Positions 8,320-16,218 of a stretch of 64,000 nt of DNA are shown here, piece after piece. How positions within the stretch are numbered: the first letter of the stretch is position 1; the number at the start of each line of letters is the position of its first letter. The notes beneath the pieces were generated by a model. That model was not told the DNA's origin and did not search any database. It worked only from the letters and a program-made list of their open reading frames with translations. A program made the translations under genes and the position numbers. Source of the stretch: Leptospira venezuelensis (GTDB lineage Bacteria; Spirochaetota; Leptospiria; Leptospirales; Leptospiraceae); contig NZ_NETS01000010.1 in NCBI RefSeq assembly GCF_002150035.1, positions 248,001 to 312,000 on the forward strand, given 5' to 3'.

Positions 8320-9060
8320 ATGAAAGCTTTAGTCACCGGAGCAAGCGAAGGTATCGGAAGAGAATTCGCCAAACAACTTGCAGCAAAAGGTTATAAGATC
8401 ACTGCAGTAGCAAGAAACGAAGTAAGACTCAAACAACTGGTAGATGAACTTGGCAAAGGCCACACATTTATTGTCGCAGACTTATCAGATCCAAAATCAA
8501 CAGCAAAGATCCAAAAAGAATTAGAAGAGAATCATTATGATTTATTAATAAATAATGCTGGGTTCGGAGTATATGGACCGTTTGCTAAGGCAGATCTTTC
8601 CAGACTACAGGCGATGACCCGTCTTAATATAGATTCTCTTGTTTCTTTATCTTACTCTTTCTTAAAAAAATCTCAGTCTGGGGATTCTCTAATGAATATC
8701 TCCTCTACATTGGGTCTGGTACCTATGCCTTCTTCCGGGGTTTATTCTGCGACTAAGGCGTTCGTAACTTCTTTCAGCGAGTCTTTATGGTATGAGCAGA
8801 GAAAGAGAGGAGTCTATGTTATGGGACTTTGTCCTGGTGTGACAGTTTCTAACTTTTTTGAAAGGGCTGGAGGAGATCCAAAAGATTTTCCAAAAGCTAT
8901 CGCTCAATCTGCAGAAACCTTAGTTGAATACGCTTTGGCGGCTTTGAAAAAAAGAAGTTCCCCTACCGTTGTTTCAGGACTTCCGAATAAAGTTTTAGTA
9001 AAAGTTTCTAAGCTGATCGGAAGAAAAGCTACAGTTAAATTAATGGGAAAAATGAGGTAA
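8320..9060 (+). CDS. Short-chain dehydrogenase/reductase
   Basis: A 246-residue classical SDR. The NAD(P)-binding TGASEGIG is at residues 7-14, NNAGFG follows, the catalytic Ser lies in MNISSTLG, and YSATK gives the Tyr-x-x-x-Lys pair. The wording resembles the DltE/YciK-like group of bacterial SDRs; the substrate is not known. A strong ribosome-binding site (GGGGAGGAAAGG) precedes the ATG. The aquaporin gene begins 7 bp after the stop, so SDR, glycerol channel and glycerophosphodiesterase form one transcription unit. Confidence 0.88.
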   Translation: MKALVTGASEGIGREFAKQLAAKGYKITAVARNEVRLKQLVDELGKGHTFIVADLSDPKSTAKIQKELEENHYDLLINNAGFGVYGPFAKADLSRLQAMTRLNIDSLVSLSYSFLKKSQSGDSLMNISSTLGLVPMPSSGVYSATKAFVTSFSESLWYEQRKRGVYVMGLCPGVTVSNFFERAGGDPKDFPKAIAQSAETLVEYALAALKKRSSPTVVSGLPNKVLVKVSKLIGRKATVKLMGKMR

Positions 9061-9067
9061 TATATAG

Positions 9068-9787
9068 ATGACGTCCCCTTTTTTTGGAGAATTCTTAGGT
9101 ACATTTGTGCTCATACTTTTAGGAGACGGAGTAGTAGCCGGAGTTTTATTAGAAAAATCTAAAGCAAAAGATTCCGGCTGGATCGTGATCACTGCTGCTT
9201 GGGCATTCGCTGTAATACTGGGGGTTTTTACGGCAAAGGCATTCGGAAGTACGGATGCTCATTTAAACCCTGCAGTCACTTTAGCATTTGCTGTCCAATC
9301 GGGAGAATATTCAAAAATTCCAATATACCTTCCTGCACAATTATTGGGAGCATTTTTAGGAGCCGTCGCGGTCTATCTACATTATCTTCCCCATTGGAAA
9401 GAAACAAAGGATTCTGGAAAAATTTTAGCAGTGTTCTCTACAGATCCTGCGATCTCTAATCCTCCTTCTAATTTTATTAGCGAATTCTTAGGTACCTTTT
9501 TATTGATCTTAGGGATCTATTCCATATTCTCCCCTCAGATCGCAGATGTAACAACTCCCATTGGAGTTGGATATGTGGGTCTTCTTGTCTGGGTGATCGG
9601 ACTTTCTATGGGAGGGACCACAGGATATGCGATCAATCCTGCAAGAGATTTAGGACCAAGGTTGGCACATTATATTCTTCCGATTGCGAACAAAGGGAAC
9701 TCCGGCTGGAAATATGCATGGCTTCCAATCCTTGCACCTTTAGTCGGCGGAGCATTTGCTGGAATATTTTTAAAAATTATATTATGA
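9068..9787 (+). CDS. MIP-family channel (GlpF-like aquaglyceroporin)
   Basis: A 239-residue, six-helix major intrinsic protein with the two half-helix motifs NPAVT (about residues 67-71) and NPARD (about 196-200). Asp after the second NPA is the marker of glycerol-conducting members, so glycerol uptake is more likely than pure water transport. It lies in the inner membrane. It sits directly after an SDR gene and overlaps by ATGA the glycerophosphodiester phosphodiesterase gene, consistent with recovery of glycerol from phospholipid head groups. Confidence 0.88.
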   Translation: MTSPFFGEFLGTFVLILLGDGVVAGVLLEKSKAKDSGWIVITAAWAFAVILGVFTAKAFGSTDAHLNPAVTLAFAVQSGEYSKIPIYLPAQLLGAFLGAVAVYLHYLPHWKETKDSGKILAVFSTDPAISNPPSNFISEFLGTFLLILGIYSIFSPQIADVTTPIGVGYVGLLVWVIGLSMGGTTGYAINPARDLGPRLAHYILPIANKGNSGWKYAWLPILAPLVGGAFAGIFLKIIL

Positions 9788-10752
9788 TCGGAAGCATGAA
9801 ATCATTCAGTATCAAACAAACATTCTTATTATTCTTTCTGCTATATGTATCTTGCAGCGGAGAACAAATTCGAAATACTCCTATTGAAGGAAATTTAGAT
9901 CTACAAGGCCATAGAGGAGCCAGAGGTCTAAAGCCGGAAAACACTTGGCCAGCATTCGAAGAAGCGCTTTCTCAAGGAATGACAACGATTGAACTTGATA
10001 CCGTCCTGACTAAAGATCAGAAAATTATAATACATCACGATTCTGAGTCGAATCCAGCACTATGTTCTAAGAAAGATGGATCAGAAATTATTTCTAAATC
10101 CATCTATGAACTGACTCTTGCAGAATTAAAAGAACTGGATTGTGGGACCAAAAAAAATCCTAAATTTCCAGAACAGGTTTCTGTTCCAGGAACAGAACTT
10201 TTGACTATCCAAGAATTTTTTGAAAAAGTTCAAACTTGGGAAAGAACAGGAAAAAGAAAAGTTGTTCCTAAGTTTAATATAGAAACAAAATTCCCAAATG
10301 ACTCTGAGTCACAGGTTTCCAATGAAATTTTCGAAACTCATGTAAGTCTTTTAATCAAAGCAATCGAAACTGCTAAGGTTACAGATCGAACTACTATCCA
10401 ATCTTTCTATCTTCCTGCACTCTCGCTCGTTAAGAAAAAAAACCCTAAGATCAAAACTTCTGCGTTATTCTCACTCACCTATCCCCAAGGGGCTGCAATG
10501 AAATTCGGGCTCGGTAATTTCAGAAGAGAACTTGTTTTAAATCAAACAAAAGAGTTAAAGGCGGATATTATTTCTCCTTATTTCTTGTACGTAACTGATG
10601 AATTTGTTTCCAAGGCTCATTCTTTAGGAATTAAAGTGATTCCTTGGACCGTAAATGATATAGGGGAAATGGAAAGATTAATTAAAACAGGCGTAGATGG
10701 AATTATTACAGATTATCCAGATCGATTGAATTCTGTTCTCAAAAAACATTAG
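9784..10752 (+). CDS. Glycerophosphodiester phosphodiesterase lipoprotein
   Basis: About 322 residues from the ATG at 9784, which overlaps the aquaporin stop as ATGA; a second ATG at 9796 is also possible. A signal peptide ends at LLYVSCSG, suggesting a lipoprotein. The GDPD domain is clear: LQGHRGARGLKPENTWPAF with the catalytic His-Arg and Glu, then ELDTVLTKDQKIIIHHD with the metal ligands and second His, and near the end IKVIPWTVND and DGIITDYPD. It should release glycerol-3-phosphate from glycerophosphodiesters outside the cytoplasm. This fits with the upstream GlpF-like channel. Confidence 0.88.
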   Translation: MIGSMKSFSIKQTFLLFFLLYVSCSGEQIRNTPIEGNLDLQGHRGARGLKPENTWPAFEEALSQGMTTIELDTVLTKDQKIIIHHDSESNPALCSKKDGSEIISKSIYELTLAELKELDCGTKKNPKFPEQVSVPGTELLTIQEFFEKVQTWERTGKRKVVPKFNIETKFPNDSESQVSNEIFETHVSLLIKAIETAKVTDRTTIQSFYLPALSLVKKKNPKIKTSALFSLTYPQGAAMKFGLGNFRRELVLNQTKELKADIISPYFLYVTDEFVSKAHSLGIKVIPWTVNDIGEMERLIKTGVDGIITDYPDRLNSVLKKH

Positions 10753-10785
10753 ACACGCTTTTACTTCTGCTTATCCTAACGGTAA

Positions 10786-12825
10786 GTGAAGCGGTCTCTT
10801 ATACTTCTTTCTATATTCTGGTTTTGTTTCTCTTTAGAAGCATCACCGATCCAAGACGGAGTGTTGCAAATTTCCTCTCAGGATCTTGCCGAACACTCCG
10901 AGCTCATTCCATTAAATGGGAATTGGCAATTTTTATACGGAGAATTTGTTTCTCCTGAAAAAAGCAAAGCTGCTCAATGGGACATGTTATCTGTTCCTCA
11001 TTCTTGGCAGGACACTAAAAAAGGAGATCAAGTACTTCCAAGAGAAGGAGCCGCAAGTTTTCGTTTATCCATCATCTTCTCCGAAGAAGATCTGAAAAAA
11101 GAAATTGGGCTCATGATGCCTGATTTTGCATCCGCCTATAAATTATATTATAACGGAAGATTAGTCTATTCTTCCGGCACTCCTAGTTTGGAACCTTCTT
11201 CTGAAATTCCTAAGATCAAATCCGTATATCTGCCTTTAAGAGTAGAAAAAACGAATACTGAAATTTTAATACAGGGATCCAACTGGATCAATAATTTCGG
11301 CGGATTTTGGCAGGTCCCAAAATTAGGAACCTTGGAAGCAATTTATAGAGAAAAGTTAATCACTCAATCCAGAGAATCTTTTCTATTTGGTGGACTTCTT
11401 CTTATCGGTCTTTATCACACAGGCCTTTTTCTGTTCAGAAGAAAGGAAAAGTCCGCATTCTATTTTGCGTTATTTACGTTTTTATTAACTTTGAGAGTTG
11501 CCTTGATCGGTAATAGGCTAGTCCTGGAAATTTTTCCAGACTTTCCTTGGGAATCTGTTTTTAGATTAGAATTTTTCTCCTTCTATACTGCAGTTCCGAT
11601 CTTTTTGATGTTCCATCGTTCCTTGTTTCCTGAGGATACATTCTCTTGGGTGCCGGCGGTTGCTTGGGTGTTAGCCATCGCTTATGATATAACTCTATTA
11701 TTTCCGATCGGATTTTTTACAAATATCGTAGGGCCATTTCAGATAGTAACTGGAATCGGCTTACTATATGTTCTATTCACAGTCTGTTTAGGAGTTTGGA
11801 AAAAAAGGGAAGATTCTCTCCTATTTCTCACAGGATTTTTTGCATTCGGCATTACAGTAGGAATAGATCTACTTTGGGACAAATTGAATTTGAGAGGGAT
11901 AAATCTTTCTCCTTATGGACTTTTAGTATTTACTCTCTCTCAATCCTTAGTGCTTTCCAGAAGAATCGCAAGAGCATTTAGAAAATCTGAAATACTCAGC
12001 GAAAATTTAAGGATCACAAATAGCGCATTGAACATCTTAAAAGATAATTTAGAAGTTCTTGTCCTCGAAAAAACTTCCGAATTAAATCACTCTTTAGAAA
12101 GAATACGGAAAGATCTACTTGTTGCTCAAAGAATTCAGAAAAAACTTTTTCCTGAAAATGTGGAATCTTACAAAGAATTAAAATACGCAGTTAAATATCT
12201 TCCAAGAGATGAAGTCGGTGGAGACTTTTACGATATTTTCGAAATTTCCCCCGGAGTGTACCGAATCTTTCTTGCAGATGCAACTGGTCACGGAGTCCAA
12301 GCTGCGTTAGTCACTATGGCGATCAAGGCAGAATATGAAGGGATCAAATTCGGAGCAAAAGATCCAGGATTCTGTTTGGATTTATTGGATGATAAGTTCC
12401 AGAGAAAATTCTCTTCTTTAGGGACAATATTCTCTTCTATCATCGTAGATATTTACGCGAGAGAAAACAGATTAGTTTATGCATCTGCGGGCCATCCAGA
12501 TCAGATCTTAGTACATTCTTCTCATCTTATGAATTTAAGAAGGACAGGTGCCATCATAGGATTAAAACACAAAAAAAGTTATGAGAACCAGGAATTGGAT
12601 TTTTTAAATGGGGATAGGATGTTCCTTTTTTCAGACGGAGTATTCGAACAATTCAATTCAAAAAGAGAAGCCTGGGGAGAATCCAGGCTCAGAAAGAGGA
12701 TCTCCGAACTTTCAGAAGAACCGATCGAAAATATCCCTGATATGGTAATGAAAGATTTAGATAAATGGCTGGGATATTCCCAACCGCAAGATGATATCAG
12801 TTTAATCGCTATAGAACGGGTCTAA
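10786..12825 (+). CDS. 7TMR-DISM sensor with SpoIIE/PP2C phosphatase output
   Basis: A 679-residue protein from a GTG start. A signal peptide (LILLSIFWFCFSLEA) is followed by a periplasmic 7TMR-DISMED2 jelly-roll (LNGNWQFLYGEF, VPHSWQD), seven membrane helices (about residues 195-395), a coiled-coil linker, and a SpoIIE-type PP2C phosphatase (about 440-679). Phosphatase motifs include VGGDFYDIFE, LADATGHGVQAALVTM, FSSIIVDIY, ASAGHPDQIL, LFSDGVFEQ and PQDDISLIAI, so the metal-binding aspartates look complete. Such proteins dephosphorylate STAS anti-sigma antagonists; a STAS gene lies at 35020 but no link is shown. It is a paralogue of the truncated gene at 1-904. Confidence 0.9.
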   Translation: MKRSLILLSIFWFCFSLEASPIQDGVLQISSQDLAEHSELIPLNGNWQFLYGEFVSPEKSKAAQWDMLSVPHSWQDTKKGDQVLPREGAASFRLSIIFSEEDLKKEIGLMMPDFASAYKLYYNGRLVYSSGTPSLEPSSEIPKIKSVYLPLRVEKTNTEILIQGSNWINNFGGFWQVPKLGTLEAIYREKLITQSRESFLFGGLLLIGLYHTGLFLFRRKEKSAFYFALFTFLLTLRVALIGNRLVLEIFPDFPWESVFRLEFFSFYTAVPIFLMFHRSLFPEDTFSWVPAVAWVLAIAYDITLLFPIGFFTNIVGPFQIVTGIGLLYVLFTVCLGVWKKREDSLLFLTGFFAFGITVGIDLLWDKLNLRGINLSPYGLLVFTLSQSLVLSRRIARAFRKSEILSENLRITNSALNILKDNLEVLVLEKTSELNHSLERIRKDLLVAQRIQKKLFPENVESYKELKYAVKYLPRDEVGGDFYDIFEISPGVYRIFLADATGHGVQAALVTMAIKAEYEGIKFGAKDPGFCLDLLDDKFQRKFSSLGTIFSSIIVDIYARENRLVYASAGHPDQILVHSSHLMNLRRTGAIIGLKHKKSYENQELDFLNGDRMFLFSDGVFEQFNSKREAWGESRLRKRISELSEEPIENIPDMVMKDLDKWLGYSQPQDDISLIAIERV

Positions 12826-12848
12826 ATCAACTTTTCGTAACACTCAAT

Positions 12849-14090
12849 ATGACAGTCCCAAAAAAATCCGCGCTTCAATTTTTACTTTTTACATTACTCA
12901 TCGATTTTATTGGATTCGGGATCATTATCCCGGTGGTTCCTAATCTTCTAAAAGATATGCTGCAGGGAAACTTAAGCACTGCAGCAGTTTACGGAGGACT
13001 CCTGTCCTTTACATATGCGATTACTCAATTTTTCTGCGCTCCTATCATCGGCGGCTTAAGTGATCGATTCGGAAGAAGACCGGTATTGCTCGCTTCCTTA
13101 TTTGGATTAGGAATTGATTACGCGTTCTTAGCTTTAGCACCGAATGTATTTTGGTTATTTGTAGGAAGGATTATCGCAGGGATCACAGGAGCGAGCTATG
13201 GGGTCGCAGGTGCAATCATCGCAGATATAAGTCCTCCTGAAAAAAGATCTCAAAACTTAGGTTTAGTAGGAATGGCTTTTGGTATGGGATTCATCATAGG
13301 CCCAATCATCGGAGGTTTATTTTCAGAATTCGGTCCGAGAGCTCCATTCTGGGTGGCCTCTTCTCTTTCCCTTTTGAATTGGGTATATGGATATTTTGTA
13401 TTACCCGAAACTCTTATAGAAGAGAACAGAAGAAAATTCAATTGGGTTATGGCAAATCCATTCGGATCAGTTGTAGCCTTTTTCCGCTACCCCGGACCTT
13501 TGAGCGGTTTAGTACTTTCATTATTTCTAATATTCGTAGCGAACCATTGTATGGAAACTAGTTGGTCTTACTTCACGATGAACAAATTCCAATGGACCGC
13601 TACTAAGATCGGCTTCTCTCTTGCTGTAGTGGGTGCATCTCTTGCAGTTGTTCAAGGAGGATTACTTAGGATTATTATTCCTAAGTTAGGACAAAAAAAT
13701 TCTGCTTATTTGGGGATATTTGCAAGAGTGGTTATGAGTGCGTTATTCGCTTTCGCTTGGGAGGAATGGATGCTTTATGCACTGCTTGTGCCCTTCTCGT
13801 TTTGTTTTATTGCAACTCCCGCAATCCAAGGTTATATTTCCAATCACGTTTCTCCCACGCAACAAGGAGAGTTCCAAGGAATTATGGGAAGTATGATGAG
13901 CCTAAGTTCTATTTTAGGCCCATTACTTATGAGTTTTGTTTTTTCTTATTTTACGAGAGAAGGTATACAACCGTACTTCCCTGGAGCACCATTTATAGTG
14001 AGTTCCTTTCTTGCGATCCTAAGTTTAGGGATCGCAATTATTTCTTTTAGAAAGGAAAAACTAAGAGTGGGAGAAAAGACCGGAGAATGA
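12849..14090 (+). CDS. MFS transporter, TCR/Tet-like drug:H+ antiporter family
   Basis: A 413-residue, 12-helix major facilitator. The N-terminal FIGFGIIIPVVPNLL resembles the TetA/TCR start, GGLSDRFGRRPVLL is the loop 2-3 signature, and GRIIAGITGASYGVAGAIIADISPPEKRSQNLGLVG covers motif C and the following loop. Export of small hydrophobic compounds is likely but the substrate cannot be read from sequence. It follows the phosphatase gene by 23 bp on the same strand. It should not be called a tetracycline resistance gene without testing. Confidence 0.85.
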   Translation: MTVPKKSALQFLLFTLLIDFIGFGIIIPVVPNLLKDMLQGNLSTAAVYGGLLSFTYAITQFFCAPIIGGLSDRFGRRPVLLASLFGLGIDYAFLALAPNVFWLFVGRIIAGITGASYGVAGAIIADISPPEKRSQNLGLVGMAFGMGFIIGPIIGGLFSEFGPRAPFWVASSLSLLNWVYGYFVLPETLIEENRRKFNWVMANPFGSVVAFFRYPGPLSGLVLSLFLIFVANHCMETSWSYFTMNKFQWTATKIGFSLAVVGASLAVVQGGLLRIIIPKLGQKNSAYLGIFARVVMSALFAFAWEEWMLYALLVPFSFCFIATPAIQGYISNHVSPTQQGEFQGIMGSMMSLSSILGPLLMSFVFSYFTREGIQPYFPGAPFIVSSFLAILSLGIAIISFRKEKLRVGEKTGE

Positions 14091-14091
14091 T

Positions 14092-14745
14092 CTATTCTTC
14101 GTCTTCTTCTAGACTAAGATAAAACAAAGCCCATAAAGTATCAAATAAGATCTGCATAAGAAGTGCGAACCTTTCTTCTCTATCTTCTACCGATTTGAAA
14201 TCTTCGATCAAGAAGGTAACAAAAGGTTCTAAGATCCTTCTCTCCTCCAAATCCGGAATAGAATTCAAACTTTTGATAGAAAAATTCGCCTCAACAGGAA
14301 CATTATGAAAATTTAATCTACTGTTCAGGACCAGAACTGCTATTTCCAGAAGTTCTGCATCTGACATTGTTTTAACACCGGCATCGTTCAATCCGGATAA
14401 TAGGCCTGAAATCGCCTCGTCAGTGATTTCTTCACTTCGATCCTCGTCTTCTTCGCTATAAGCTTCTGAAATTGCAATCAGCACTGCAGTTGCTTGGTCC
14501 CAAAAAGAAGACAACGCCTCGTCCAAACGTGCCTCATCCTCTTCTGTTAACTCCCTTTTGAAACCTGAGTCAAGATCATCATAGAAAGGTTCCGGATCGT
14601 CGGTCTCGCATGCTGCAGAAATAAATGTGCGAAGAGCGATCCAAAACGGGGACTTATCGTGACCAATGCGAAGAATTTCCTCAGCATACTTGGCAACTGT
14701 GTCTCTCCAAGTGGAAGGTGAATAGGATGGAATTTCCATATTCAA
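14092..14745 (-). CDS. Acidic helical protein of unknown function
   Basis: A 217-residue protein very rich in Asp and Glu (for example SEEDEDRSEEITDEA and a C-terminal LEEDEE), with mainly helical composition and no signal peptide or membrane segment. I recognise no family. It converges with the MFS gene (2 bp between stops) and is divergent from the lipocalin-like gene at 14882. The start at 14745 (NMEIPSY...) is followed two codons later by another ATG. Confidence 0.65.
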   Translation of the reverse strand: MNMEIPSYSPSTWRDTVAKYAEEILRIGHDKSPFWIALRTFISAACETDDPEPFYDDLDSGFKRELTEEDEARLDEALSSFWDQATAVLIAISEAYSEEDEDRSEEITDEAISGLLSGLNDAGVKTMSDAELLEIAVLVLNSRLNFHNVPVEANFSIKSLNSIPDLEERRILEPFVTFLIEDFKSVEDREERFALLMQILFDTLWALFYLSLEEDEE

Positions 14746-14881
14746 ATCTTTCTTACTCTCTCCAAACTCGTCGACACTATAAATCTTTTCGGGTTATTTT
14801 TTAAGAAGAAATTTAAGCAGGATCTTAGCTCGATTGCAGATTATAGTTGCTCCTTGTTGAGAAAGATCAAATATTTCCTCC

Positions 14882-15883
14882 ATGAATATTGACGAAGATT
14901 ATGATTTTCCCAGATTCCGTTCCGACTCGAATGCAGGTCATTATGAAAGTTGGTTCGTAAGAGGAAATCATCCCTCTCGTCCACTCGCAATCTGGATTCG
15001 TTATACTATTTTTTCGCCGAAAAATTCACCCCAAGATTCTATAGGAGAATTATGGGCAATCTATTTCGACGGAGAAAATGGCAAACATTATGTTTCCAAA
15101 TCTGAATATCCTATCTCAGAATGTGAATTTTCTGGAGATCCATTTAAAGTTCGAATCGGCTCTTCTATCCAAGATCATAAAGGACTTAAGGGAAATTCAG
15201 GAAATAAGCAAGGTTCTACAAATATTGAATGGGACCTAAACTTTTCCGGAGGAGACAACCCTCTTTTTTTATTCCCTAAAAATCTATATTCGGGCGGTTT
15301 TCCGAAGGCAAAAGTCCTCGTCGGAAAGCCTTCTCTACTACTTAATGGATTTGTAAAATTAGAAAATGATAAAATAGATCTGAAGGATTGGAGAGGAAGC
15401 CAGAATCATAACTGGGGTTCAAAACATACAGATCAATATGCATGGGGTCAAGTTGCAGGTTTTGACGGGGAAGAAGGTTCCTTCCTTGAATTGGCAACTG
15501 CAAAGATCAAAATTGGTCCCTTCTGGACTCCAGCAATCACTCCAATTGTTTTACGTTTGCACGGACAAGAATATAATCTGAACAAATTGTTTTCCTCATT
15601 CGGAAGAGCAAGCTATCAGTATTTCGATTGGAAATTTCATGCTACTTCTCCTGAGATTAGAATAGAAGGAAGAATTCACGCAGATAAAAAAGACTTCGCC
15701 TGCCTACGTTATGCAAATCCTCCGGGCGGTTGGAAATTTTGCCTGAATAGCAAGATAGCTCGAGCAGAGGTTCTGGTCCAAAGAAAAGGAGAAACTTCCC
15801 CACTTCGTTTGAGATCTGCCAGAAGTGCAGCATTCGAAATACTTACTGAAGATACTTCTCATGGCTTATTGACGGAAATTTAA
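14882..15883 (+). CDS. Lipocalin-like protein (CrtC/tocopherol cyclase-like fold)
   Basis: A 333-residue soluble protein with repeated beta-strand-rich segments and the motif WRGSQNHNWGSKHTDQYAWGQV (about residues 163-184). That motif resembles the conserved NHNWG...W region of the AttH/CrtC/tocopherol-cyclase-like lipocalin superfamily. The N-terminus (HYESWFVRGNHPSRPLAIWIRYT) also fits that group. No signal peptide is visible. The ligand or reaction is unknown. About 200 bp without a gene separates it from the Fur-like box of the imelysin operon, so it is probably a separate unit. Confidence 0.6.
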   Translation: MNIDEDYDFPRFRSDSNAGHYESWFVRGNHPSRPLAIWIRYTIFSPKNSPQDSIGELWAIYFDGENGKHYVSKSEYPISECEFSGDPFKVRIGSSIQDHKGLKGNSGNKQGSTNIEWDLNFSGGDNPLFLFPKNLYSGGFPKAKVLVGKPSLLLNGFVKLENDKIDLKDWRGSQNHNWGSKHTDQYAWGQVAGFDGEEGSFLELATAKIKIGPFWTPAITPIVLRLHGQEYNLNKLFSSFGRASYQYFDWKFHATSPEIRIEGRIHADKKDFACLRYANPPGGWKFCLNSKIARAEVLVQRKGETSPLRLRSARSAAFEILTEDTSHGLLTEI

Positions 15884-16081
15884 CAATCTTTTATTCCAGA
15901 CCTTTTTCGGATTGACCAGGTTCCCATTGTAGAAAATTTTGAGAGTCAGCCTCAGTTTCTTTTAATCCAAAGGGATTACCTCTTTCAGATATATTGAAGC
16001 GAAACGGGATTTTAGATAAAAATTTCCCGAGGTGGCCTGAGATGGATTGCAGTGTGAGGAAAAATCCTTATTGACTTCTCT

Positions 16082-16096
16082 TGAGACTTATTCTCA
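16082..16096. promoter_or_regulatory. Fur-type box upstream of the imelysin operon
   Basis: TGAGACTTATTCTCA fits the 7-1-7 Fur layout (TGAGACT-T-ATTCTCA), with 6 of 7 arm positions complementary; the inner arms TGAGA/TCTCA are exact. It sits a few bases after a TTGACT (16071-16076) that could be a -35 box, so binding would block transcription. A -10 box could not be fixed confidently. The downstream genes belong to iron-linked families, which supports Fur or a Fur-like regulator. Confidence 0.6.
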
Positions 16097-16200
16097 CTTG
16101 CAAAATCAAGCCGGTCCCTGTCCCAGGAGCCGGAGGGAGTCATCCCCACAGTTCATCTCTGGCCCCGGCCGGATTTTATCCGGACCGGGGATTTTTCCCA
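16097..16200 (+). ncRNA. Structured GC-rich leader with intrinsic terminator: attenuator or small RNA
   Basis: The hairpin at 16163-16190 pairs CCCCGGCCGGAT with ATCCGGACCGGGG (12 bp, one bulged A, 3-nt loop) and is followed by ATTTTT, so it looks like a complete Rho-independent terminator. It lies 23 bp before the imelysin ATG (16219) and downstream of the Fur-type box. CCGGTCC at 16111-16117 is the exact complement of GGACCGG (16182-16188) in the 3' arm, so an anti-terminator pairing that destroys the hairpin is possible. A local stem TCCCT/AGGGA (16115-16119/16134-16138) competes with it. It is either an attenuating 5' leader or an approximately 95-nt Fur-controlled sRNA with read-through. 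I match it to no known riboswitch. Confidence 0.55.
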
Positions 16201-16218
16201 AATTTTAAGGAGATTTCC

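Noticed and set aside
12849..14090. Tetracycline resistance gene
   Set aside because: Family resemblance to TCR/Tet exporters is not enough to name a drug; it may carry other compounds.
16109..16200. Known riboswitch (cobalamin, TPP, SAM) upstream of the imelysin gene
   Set aside because: I did not find the conserved core motifs of these classes; only a generic hairpin and a possible alternative pairing are visible.
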